Origin: CAWGCE01 sp964480915
GTDB taxonomy: Bacteria; Planctomycetota; Planctomycetia; Pirellulales; Pirellulaceae
DNA: 23,157 bases
Reading direction: 5' to 3'
Assembly: GCA_964480915.1 (NCBI GenBank)
Contig: CAYZRS010000070.1
Span: 1-23,157 of the forward strand
The position numbers were made by a program, and so were the translations under genes. This document shows positions 14,147 to 21,279 of this stretch, piece after piece (position 1 is the first letter of the stretch; every line of letters begins with the position of its first letter). A model generated the notes under the pieces. That model saw nothing but the letters and a program-made list of their open reading frames with translations. It was not told the DNA's origin and searched no databases.

Positions 14147-15256
14147 GTGGCTCGCGTCGTGTTGGCAATGTCTGGCGGTGTGGATAGCAGCGCCGCGGCA
14201 CACCTGTTACTGGAAGAAGGCCACGAAGTCATCGGCGTTTTCATGCGCCACGGGGAGGCGACGGCGACCGCTTGTGGAAGTGGCGAGGGTGATGACGGCG
14301 ATTCGCTGCTGCCGATTGTCACCGCAAAATCTCACAAGCAAGGATGCTGCACTGCTTCCGATGCGGAGGATGCGCGGCTTGTTTCTCATCGATTGGGAAT
14401 CGATTTTTACGCGCTCGATTTGAGTCAAGATTTTGAACGGATCGTCGACTATTTTGTGGAAGAGTACAGCATCGGTCGTACGCCCAACCCGTGCGTGATG
14501 TGTAACAATTGGATTAAGTTTGGCAAGCTCTTTTCGTATGCCGATGGTGTCGGTGCCGAGTTTGTTGCGACGGGCCATTACGCTCAACTGACGCATGAAG
14601 GAGGCGAGGTCGGTTTGCATCGCGGGTTGGACGAATCAAAAGACCAGTCCTATGTGCTCTTTGGAATTCAACGGGAGTACCTTTCCCGGATGCTCTTGCC
14701 AGTCGGTCGCTTTCAAAAGAAGGAAATTCGGCAGATGGCCGGCGAGGCCGGCTTACGTGTGGCTGACAAGAAAGACAGCCAGGAGATCTGTTTCGTCAGC
14801 CCGGGTGAGCATCCCGGGTTGGTCGCCAGTCGAAAGCCGGATGATCGAAGTGGTGCGATTGTGACGACGGAGGGCCAAGAGGTCGGACGGCATGAAGGTA
14901 TCGAGGGTTTTACGATCGGACAGCGAAAAGGAATCGGTGTGGCACTCGGTGAGCCGCGATACGTGGTTGAAATTCGCAGCGGATCAAAGGAAGTCGTGAT
15001 TGGAACAAAGAACGAGTTGGCTCGGTCGACACTGACGGCCAATCGGACGAATTGGTTGGTCGATGCTGATAAGGTTCCTCGAAATGTGATGGCGCAGATT
15101 CGTTATAACAGTCGAGCAGAACCCGCTTCGCTGGAGCAATTTGAAGACGGTCGCTTCGCACTCACCTTTGCCGAACCCTGTTTTGGGGTGGCGCCAGGAC
15201 AAGCGGTCGTCTGTTACGAAGGGGACCGAGTCTTGGGTGGAGGTTGGATTGAATAA
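14147..15256 (+). CDS. mnmA: tRNA-specific 2-thiouridylase
   Basis: MnmA activates wobble U34 of Lys, Glu and Gln tRNAs with ATP and transfers sulfur to make 2-thiouridine. The 369-residue product has the PP-loop SGGVDSS at 9-15, the tRNA-binding/catalytic stretch RTPNPCVMCNNWIKFG with C119 at the E. coli Cys102 position, ATGHYAQ at 141-147, and the second catalytic Cys C215 in KDSQEICFV. C116 makes a CxxC with C119, the NPCxxCN variant of the family. An insert of about 30 residues after VFMRHGE includes GCCTASDAEDA. The start is GTG 14147; the ribosome binding site is weak. The following small gene overlaps its last codons. Confidence 0.95.
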   Translation: MARVVLAMSGGVDSSAAAHLLLEEGHEVIGVFMRHGEATATACGSGEGDDGDSLLPIVTAKSHKQGCCTASDAEDARLVSHRLGIDFYALDLSQDFERIVDYFVEEYSIGRTPNPCVMCNNWIKFGKLFSYADGVGAEFVATGHYAQLTHEGGEVGLHRGLDESKDQSYVLFGIQREYLSRMLLPVGRFQKKEIRQMAGEAGLRVADKKDSQEICFVSPGEHPGLVASRKPDDRSGAIVTTEGQEVGRHEGIEGFTIGQRKGIGVALGEPRYVVEIRSGSKEVVIGTKNELARSTLTANRTNWLVDADKVPRNVMAQIRYNSRAEPASLEQFEDGRFALTFAEPCFGVAPGQAVVCYEGDRVLGGGWIE

Positions 15257-15554
15257 GCTTGGCTCGCAACGAGAAACAGAATCTGATCCCGATTTGCTTT
15301 TGCCCAAAGCGAACGTTTCGCAGTCGCATTTGAGCATCTGGTCGTTGATGCTCATCACGACCGTGTGCTGTCTGATGGCAGCGGCCGGCAACCAGTTGCT
15401 CAAGGCGCTAACCGCCGACAACTTGCCCCGGTCGCGGTTTGTCATGTTCACATTGTTGGCCCCGGTCATGGCACTTCTGTTCATGACCGTGGTTCGCAGC
15501 CTCTGGCGATTGGCAGAACGCTTAGGGCGTGGAGGCAGCCAGGGGCCCCGCTAG
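15249..15554 (+). CDS. Small membrane protein overlapping the mnmA 3' end
   Basis: The frame encodes a polar N-terminus (NKLGSQRETESDPDLLLPK) and two membrane helices: SIWSLMLITTVCCLMAAAG and FVMFTLLAPVMALLFMTVV. A basic tail, RLAERLGRGGSQGPR, ends it. TTG 15249 is the preferred start because GGTGGAGG lies five bases before it; it overlaps the mnmA stop by eight bases, giving 101 residues. GTG 15237 is an alternative. Two helices, short loop and cytoplasmic charged ends suggest a small inner-membrane protein, perhaps linked to the ABC exporter downstream. No family is recognised. Confidence 0.68.
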   Translation: MNKLGSQRETESDPDLLLPKANVSQSHLSIWSLMLITTVCCLMAAAGNQLLKALTADNLPRSRFVMFTLLAPVMALLFMTVVRSLWRLAERLGRGGSQGPR

Positions 15555-15681
15555 CGTTGCTGTCTGGTGCCCGCTGTCTGTTGCCCGTTGTCTGGGCGAT
15601 TTGCTACAAGCCTTCTCTTCAATCGTGCTGCCAGTCCAAGCTGCTCCAGTGCGAAACCGGCACTCGTAGACTAGGGCAACG

Positions 15682-17691
15682 ATGAAAGATTTCGGTCGAG
15701 CATTCCGAATTGCGACCAGGTATCGCTGGACCGTGATGGGCATCATGGCTTCGTCATTGGCGGTGGCCGTGTTTTGGGGTGCGAACCTCGGCACGATCTA
15801 CCCCATCGTCGACATCGTGCTCAAAGGTCGTTCGCTGCAACAATGGGTCGACGAAAACGTAGCGCTGGCGCAAACGAATTCGGCTGAATTGCAGGCCGAA
15901 ATCAAAGCGCTGGAAGCCAAGGTCTTGGCTTCTCCCCAGGCGAAAGAGGCGAGCGTCAAGTTGGCGTCGGTACGTCGTCGCTATGAAGCCGAGCAAGAAT
16001 CACTCCATGGCACCTGGATCATGCCCGGGTCGCTCGCCTTGCAACCCTGGATTCATGAACACATGCCGCAGGAGCCGTACCCCACATTAATGTTGGTGGT
16101 GGCGGCGCTGCTGATCGGCACGTTGCTGAAAGCGACCTGCCTGATCTTTAACGTCGTGCTCGTCCATCGTATTTCTCAGCTGGTGGCGTTTGATCTTCGT
16201 AAGCAGCTGTATCGATCGACCGTTGCGCTCGAGCTGGCTCGCTTTAAGGAAGAGGGCACCTCGAGAATGCTCAGTCACTTCACGCACGACATGCAAGAAG
16301 TGGCCAAAGGGCTAAACACCGTTTTTGGCCGGGCGATTCGCGAGCCACTAAAAATCGTCGTCTGCCTGACGGGCGCTGTCTTTATCTGCTGGCGCCTGTT
16401 GCTGCTGTCACTCATCATTTCCCCGGTTGCCGTCTATTTGATTAACCGGCTGGCAAAATCGGTGAAACGGGCCAGTCATCGGGCGATGACCGGCATGGCT
16501 GATCTATTTGAGGTGTTGGAAGAGTCGCTGACCGGGATCACGCTCGTCAAAGCGTTTACGAGCGAGCGATCCGAGCGTCGTCGCATTCACCTAACGTCAA
16601 AAGAGTACATGCGCAAAGCCATGAAAGTGGCGATCTACAACTCGTTCAATCGGCCGCTCACCGAATTCATGGGAATGTGTACCGTGGCGGTCGCCATCTT
16701 GACGGGCGGCTATCTCGTGCTGAATCAAGAAACCCACTTGGGCTTTTTACAGATGAGTGAACGGCCACTCAATTTTGGCGCGCTGATGACTTTCTTTGCG
16801 CTCTTGGCGGGCATCAGTGATCCCTTTCGAAAGCTATCGGACGTCTATTCCGAAGTGCAGCGGGGCGCGGCGGCAGCAGAACGAGTCTTCGGTCGCATCG
16901 ACATTCGTCCGAAGCTGGTCGACCCGCCGCAGCCGGCGGAGCTGTTACTGCCGCTGGAGGATCTAACGCTTGACGGCGTGCACTTTTCCTACCAAGAAGG
17001 CTGCGAAGTCCTGCACGACGTTTCGATTCGTTTGGCGGCCGGCCGGACACTGGCGATCGTCGGGCCGAACGGCTGCGGGAAGAGTTCGCTGCTCAACTTG
17101 TTGCCCAGGTTTTACGATCCGACGGCCGGTTCCGTCTGTTGGAACGGGGTCGATTTGCGGGCGTTTCGCCGCCGCGACATCCGTCGCCAGATCGGCGTAG
17201 TGACTCAGCAAGCGATGCTCTTCGACGAGACTGTGGCTGACAACATTCGCTACGGTTGTCCCGGAGCAACCGATGAACAGGTCAAGGCAGCGGCAACCAA
17301 GGCGCACGCTCATCAGTTCATCACGCGAGAATTGTCGGACGGGTATGAGACTCGAGTCGGGCAGGGCGGTAAGCGGCTTTCAGGTGGGCAGCGGCAACGC
17401 ATCGCGCTGGCTCGTGCCATCCTGCGAGACCCGGCCATTCTGTTGCTCGATGAAGCGACCAGTCAGGTCGACGTGGCGAGTGAACACCTGATTCGCCAAA
17501 CCTTGTCGGAGTTCACTCGTGACCGAACAACGATCATGATTACGCACCGTCTGGAAACGCTCAGCCTGGCCGATGAGATCCTCGTCATGGACAGCGGCCA
17601 GGTCGTCGATACGGGCACCCATGAGGAGTTGCTTTCTCGCTGTTCGCTCTATCAGCATCTGCATCAGGTGCAGTTCAAAGTACCGGCCTAA
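15682..17691 (+). CDS. ABC exporter, MsbA-like half-transporter
   Basis: The 669-residue product fuses a membrane domain to an ATPase domain. The first membrane helix (about 16-40) is followed by an unusual stretch of about 95 residues containing a coiled coil (about 65-108) before the second helix at about 135-160; it probably faces the periplasm. The remaining helices end near 385. The ATPase has Walker A GPNGCGKS (461-468), Q-loop Q509, signature LSGGQ (566-570), Walker B ILLLDE (586-591), D-loop SQVD and H-loop H622. Members of this group export lipids, lipopolysaccharide precursors or peptides; the substrate cannot be read here. A weak AGGG site precedes ATG 15682. The small membrane protein gene ends 127 bases upstream. 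Confidence 0.93.
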   Translation: MKDFGRAFRIATRYRWTVMGIMASSLAVAVFWGANLGTIYPIVDIVLKGRSLQQWVDENVALAQTNSAELQAEIKALEAKVLASPQAKEASVKLASVRRRYEAEQESLHGTWIMPGSLALQPWIHEHMPQEPYPTLMLVVAALLIGTLLKATCLIFNVVLVHRISQLVAFDLRKQLYRSTVALELARFKEEGTSRMLSHFTHDMQEVAKGLNTVFGRAIREPLKIVVCLTGAVFICWRLLLLSLIISPVAVYLINRLAKSVKRASHRAMTGMADLFEVLEESLTGITLVKAFTSERSERRRIHLTSKEYMRKAMKVAIYNSFNRPLTEFMGMCTVAVAILTGGYLVLNQETHLGFLQMSERPLNFGALMTFFALLAGISDPFRKLSDVYSEVQRGAAAAERVFGRIDIRPKLVDPPQPAELLLPLEDLTLDGVHFSYQEGCEVLHDVSIRLAAGRTLAIVGPNGCGKSSLLNLLPRFYDPTAGSVCWNGVDLRAFRRRDIRRQIGVVTQQAMLFDETVADNIRYGCPGATDEQVKAAATKAHAHQFITRELSDGYETRVGQGGKRLSGGQRQRIALARAILRDPAILLLDEATSQVDVASEHLIRQTLSEFTRDRTTIMITHRLETLSLADEILVMDSGQVVDTGTHEELLSRCSLYQHLHQVQFKVPA

Positions 17692-18001
17692 CGCCGGTCT
17701 TTTCCCAGCCAGTACGGCCGGTTCCGTCTGCTGGAATAGGAGCGAATCGAGCCAATCAAATGTGGGCCCAGCATGGCACCATGCCGTCTCTGCTCTGAAG
17801 GGATTGGCACGACGTTTGCATTTTGATGAGGCAGCTGGGCCGGAACAGAGAAGAGGCACCTTTACTGGGGCCGGTTACAGAGAGGCCTTCGAACGTCGAC
17901 TCCCGTTACAAGGAATTGCAAAATACCTAGAAAACAAGCTGCTAACGACCGGAACCGGTAGCCGCTTGCCTTTCGAGAGCCAACATTCGGACACACAACT
18001 C

Positions 18002-18036
18002 AAGGCGGACTGATTTTCGAATCAGTCCGCCTTTTG
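18002..18036 (+). terminator. Strong intrinsic terminator
   Basis: A perfect 14-bp stem, AAGGCGGACTGATT with AATCAGTCCGCCTT, encloses a TTCG tetraloop and is followed by TTG after the T run (CCTTTTG). This is a classical rho-independent terminator for plus-strand transcription from the mnmA-ABC exporter side, and separates it from the DUF1549 gene. Confidence 0.92.
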
Positions 18037-18037
18037 T

Positions 18038-18070
18038 GTATCGTTTTGCTACACTGATTCGAAACGATAC
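18038..18070. promoter_or_regulatory. Inverted repeat before the DUF1549/DUF1553 gene
   Basis: Perfect 9-base arms GTATCGTTT (18038-18046) and AAACGATAC (18062-18070) are separated by 15 bases. They lie directly after the terminator and 27 bases before ATG 18098, where a promoter and its operator would be expected. The half-site spacing, about 24 bases centre to centre, is over two helical turns. Confidence 0.5.
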
Positions 18071-18097
18071 AACATTGGCATTGTTACCGGAGTGATC

Positions 18098-19834
18098 ATG
18101 GTGCGGCTACGTTCTTTCCGTCGACTGCCAATGTTCCTGATCGCATTATTTTCTTGCTCCCAGGTGGCGGCCCAGAAATCGGCGACGCCCCAAGTCGTCC
18201 CAGCCATCGATGACCAATTTGCGGCGGTCTGGCGTGAATACGATCTTCAGCCTTCTTCGGTCGCAACGGATGGAGAATGGGTTCGTCGTGTCTACCTAGA
18301 TCTCTTGGGGCGCATCCCGACCATTTCCGAGTCGGGCCGGTTTGTCGCCAGTCGCGACCGTGGTAAGCGGATCGAGTTGGTTGAGCGGCTGCTCAGCGAT
18401 ACCAAGTACCAAGCCGAATACGTACGTCACTGGTGCGATGTCTGGACCAACTTACTCGTCGGGCGGACGGGAGGATTTGAGAATAACACGCTGACGAGTC
18501 GGGCTGGATTAGAAGCTTACCTGCGCGGCGCGCTGTCCGAAAATCGGCCGTACCACGAAATGGTGAACGATCTGCTGTCAGCAACAGGCACTAATTCGCC
18601 CGATTCGGAACAATTCAATGGCGCGGTCAATTTCTTAACCATGAAGCTGTCCGAAAAGGCGACTTTGGCGACGGCTCAGACCTCGCAGTTATTTCTCGGC
18701 CGGCAGGTTCAATGCACTCAATGCCACAACCATCCCTTCAATGACTGGAAGCAGAATCAATTTTGGGAATTCAATTCGTTCTTCCGTCAGGCGGTCGCCC
18801 TGCGACGGTTCAAAAGTGGAACTCGCGACATCCGTACGGTCGAGCTGACCGATCAAGATTTTCGTGGTGAAGGGAAAACGCCGGATGAGGCAGAGGTTTA
18901 TTATGAACAGCGCAACGGAATCCTGAAGGCCGTTTATCCCACGTTTCTCGACGGCACGCCGATCAAGAATCGCAGTGGCTACTTAGACGATGTGAATCGC
19001 CGCCAAGCATTGGCCGAACTGGTTTGTGGATCGCCGTTGTTGGCGGAAGCGATCGTGAATCGCATGTGGAGCTATTTCTTGGGATGCGGATTTACGACGC
19101 CGGTCGACGACATGGGTCCACACAATCCGCCCTCACATCCTGGTGTGCTGAACACGTTGGCCCGTGCTTTCGAAAACGAATCGTACGACCTCAGGCAACT
19201 GAGCCGGTGGATTGTGCTCAGTAAACCCTATTCGCTTTCCAGTCGCACGAACAAGTCGAATCAAGTCGACGATCCGGCGCTCGGCGAATCGCCCAAATTC
19301 AGCCACTTTTACTTGCGGCAATTGTCGCCCGAACAGCTGTACGAAACGATGGCCGTCTTGGAAACGGGCGCTCCGTCTCCATCCGACTTGCAAGAAGTGA
19401 CTCAGCAAAAGCGGCGTTGGCTGCGACAGTTTTCACGGGCGCTGGGCAATGACGAAGGAGGCGAGTCGTCGACGTTTAACGGGACGATTCCACAAACGCT
19501 CATGATGTTCAATGGGGAGTTGTCGAAGAAAGTCTGCAACCTTGATGCCAAGACGCTGCTGGGGACTGTGGCCCGATCTGATGATTCCTTTGACGCGAAA
19601 GTGAATCGGTTGTTTGCGGCCGCGCTGTCGCGCAAAGCGACCTCGAAGGAGCTCAAGATGGGTCAGCAGTTGGCCAAGGCTCGTTTGACCGAACTGGCCA
19701 ACACGGCAGCTCCATCCGGCAGTCGAAATCGCAGGCAACCGCCGGAATCTGGTGAGGCGAAAGCGGCGGCAGAAGGCTTGCGAGATGTATTATGGGTGCT
19801 GACGAATAGTAACGAGTTTATATTGAATCACTGA
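18098..19834 (+). CDS. DUF1549/DUF1553 secreted protein with CxxCH motif
   Basis: The 578-residue product has a signal peptide (FLIALFSCSQVAAQ). A DUF1549 domain follows (about 35-215: VRRVYLDLLGRIPT, ERLLSDTKYQAEYVRHWCDVW, SQLFLGRQVQCTQCHNHPF). The DUF1553 domain lies about 295-575 (AIVNRMWSYFLGCGFTTPVDD, PPSHPGVLNTLARAFENESYDLRQL, NSNEFILNH). The motif C206-T-Q-C209-H210 is a c-type heme signature in a conserved DUF1549 position. ATG 18098 is preferred to the GTG at 18092 because GGAG lies five bases before it. It is followed 53 bases later by DUF1501, the usual planctomycete pair. Exact role is not established; secreted polymer degradation or redox functions have been suggested for such pairs. 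Confidence 0.92.
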   Translation: MVRLRSFRRLPMFLIALFSCSQVAAQKSATPQVVPAIDDQFAAVWREYDLQPSSVATDGEWVRRVYLDLLGRIPTISESGRFVASRDRGKRIELVERLLSDTKYQAEYVRHWCDVWTNLLVGRTGGFENNTLTSRAGLEAYLRGALSENRPYHEMVNDLLSATGTNSPDSEQFNGAVNFLTMKLSEKATLATAQTSQLFLGRQVQCTQCHNHPFNDWKQNQFWEFNSFFRQAVALRRFKSGTRDIRTVELTDQDFRGEGKTPDEAEVYYEQRNGILKAVYPTFLDGTPIKNRSGYLDDVNRRQALAELVCGSPLLAEAIVNRMWSYFLGCGFTTPVDDMGPHNPPSHPGVLNTLARAFENESYDLRQLSRWIVLSKPYSLSSRTNKSNQVDDPALGESPKFSHFYLRQLSPEQLYETMAVLETGAPSPSDLQEVTQQKRRWLRQFSRALGNDEGGESSTFNGTIPQTLMMFNGELSKKVCNLDAKTLLGTVARSDDSFDAKVNRLFAAALSRKATSKELKMGQQLAKARLTELANTAAPSGSRNRRQPPESGEAKAAAEGLRDVLWVLTNSNEFILNH

Positions 19835-19887
19835 AGCGATTGCGTATCGTCGATCGTTCCACCATTGTTTTGGCCGGAGCTCAACTC

Positions 19888-21126
19888 ATGGACCGTCGCC
19901 ACTTTGCCAAGCATTTGTTGGGAGCCTCTGCCTGGGCGCTGCCGGCTTTGACGTTAACCAATTCGCTTCGTGGCCAGGCGCGACAGATGAGTCGCGATCG
20001 CAAAGCGGCGATATTGATCTGGTTAGGCGGCGGCGCCTCGACGATGGACATGTGGGATCTCAAGCCGGGCGCACCAACAGGCGGACCATTCCAGCCGATC
20101 AACACGACGGGCGACATGCAGATTTCCGAGCATCTGCCACGGCTTGCCAAGCAAATGCATAACCTGTCGATCGTGCGATCGATGAGTACTCGCGAAGCCG
20201 ATCACACGCGTGGCAACTACTTCATGCACACCGGCTTTGCTCCCAGTCCGGGTGTCGAGCACCCTAGCTACGGTGCCGTGGTGGCTCATGAACTCAAGCG
20301 ACCGCAGTTAGAAATACCTCCCTTCGTTTCGATCGGTGGGAATAGTGTCGGCCCTGGTTTCTTGGGGATGACCTATTCACCGTTTGTCGTCAATTATCAG
20401 GGCCGGGTCAGTAACTTGGACATCGGTGTCGGGCCGGAACGACTTTCGCAACGAGTCGCCACGTTGCGCGAATTGGAAGTCGGTTTCATCAAGCAGCGAC
20501 GAGGCGGCGCGGCCCAAGATCACAGCCAAGTCCTAAAAAAGACGCTCGACATGATGAGTAGTGAGCAAATGGCCGCGTTCCGCTTGGAAAAAGAAAACCA
20601 GAAAATAACCGAACGGTACGGCGATACGAATGTCGGCCGCGGCTGCTTGTTGGCCCGCCGGTTGGTCGAGTCGGGCGTCCCTTTCGTCGAAGTGGAATTC
20701 GGTGGTTGGGACAACCATCAGAACATCTTTGACACACTTAAGGATGACAAGCTGCCGCAGCTCGATCAGGCGTTTAGCGCCTTGATGGAAGATCTTGAAC
20801 AACGTGGCATGCTCGCAAGCACGGCGGTCATTTGTATGGGCGAGTTCGGCCGGACTCCCCGTATTAACGGTAACGGTGGTCGGGATCACTGGGCACGATC
20901 ATGGAGCGTCGTGGCTGGCGGTGCTGGCATGGCAGGTGGCCGGGTGATTGGAGCCACCAACGAGGATGGCACCGAAGTCGTTGGCGCGCCCTATTCTTCT
21001 CAAGATTTGATGGCAACGATCTGTCAGTCGCTCAAAATTCCGCTGAGTCGATCGTTTAAGAGCAAGAGTGGCCGACCGATGAAGATTGCCAATGGCGGGT
21101 CGGTGATCCAAGACCTAATCGCTTAG
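19888..21126 (+). CDS. DUF1501 protein with twin-arginine-like signal
   Basis: The 412-residue product starts MDRRHFAKHLLGASAWALPAL, a twin-arginine-type export signal, with GGAG eight bases before ATG 19888; the frame is open to TTG 19840 but that lacks support. DUF1501 features: WLGGGASTMDMWDLKPGAPTG, ISEHLPRLAKQM, SIVRSMSTREADHTRGNYFM, and ICMGEFGRTPRINGNGGRDHW near the C-terminal third. DUF1501 proteins have a sulfatase/alkaline phosphatase-like fold and are usually exported. The gene is the partner of the DUF1549/DUF1553 gene just upstream and is probably in its operon. Substrate is unknown. Confidence 0.93.
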   Translation: MDRRHFAKHLLGASAWALPALTLTNSLRGQARQMSRDRKAAILIWLGGGASTMDMWDLKPGAPTGGPFQPINTTGDMQISEHLPRLAKQMHNLSIVRSMSTREADHTRGNYFMHTGFAPSPGVEHPSYGAVVAHELKRPQLEIPPFVSIGGNSVGPGFLGMTYSPFVVNYQGRVSNLDIGVGPERLSQRVATLRELEVGFIKQRRGGAAQDHSQVLKKTLDMMSSEQMAAFRLEKENQKITERYGDTNVGRGCLLARRLVESGVPFVEVEFGGWDNHQNIFDTLKDDKLPQLDQAFSALMEDLEQRGMLASTAVICMGEFGRTPRINGNGGRDHWARSWSVVAGGAGMAGGRVIGATNEDGTEVVGAPYSSQDLMATICQSLKIPLSRSFKSKSGRPMKIANGGSVIQDLIA

Positions 21127-21279
21127 CAGAAGCAGCGCCGCTTTTGGCGCAACAACCGCCGATTGTCGGTATTCGAACGTCGGGTTGGCCGGTTTGGCGA
21201 AATTCTGATTTCTTTGGCAAGAAATGCCAGTCCGCGCCGAATACCTGCCATTACCCCTTCACCTGTGGGAGCCATTGTC

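Larger units (their letters stand above)
17692..18097 (+). other. Non-coding tail after the ABC exporter, including terminator and operator-like repeat
   Basis: No supported gene lies here. The stretch runs about 310 bases from the exporter stop to a strong terminator, longer than a usual 3' untranslated region. Positions 17714-17730 repeat exactly 17 bases of the exporter gene (17122-17138) and the similarity continues imperfectly beyond. One open frame, 17573-18013, crosses it but begins inside the exporter in another phase. The segment could be a long 3' UTR, a small RNA gene, or a decayed gene. Confidence 0.55.

Noticed and set aside
13485..14201. 238-residue minus-strand frame
   Set aside because: It overlaps the mnmA start, is rich in Arg, Cys, His and Pro without domain pattern, and crosses several palindromes.
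17573..18013. 146-residue plus-strand frame after the ABC exporter
   Set aside because: It starts inside the exporter in another phase, has no start signal and runs into the terminator stem.
21135..21150. GCGCC/GGCGC hairpin after DUF1501 as a terminator
   Set aside because: The stem has only five pairs and no T run follows.
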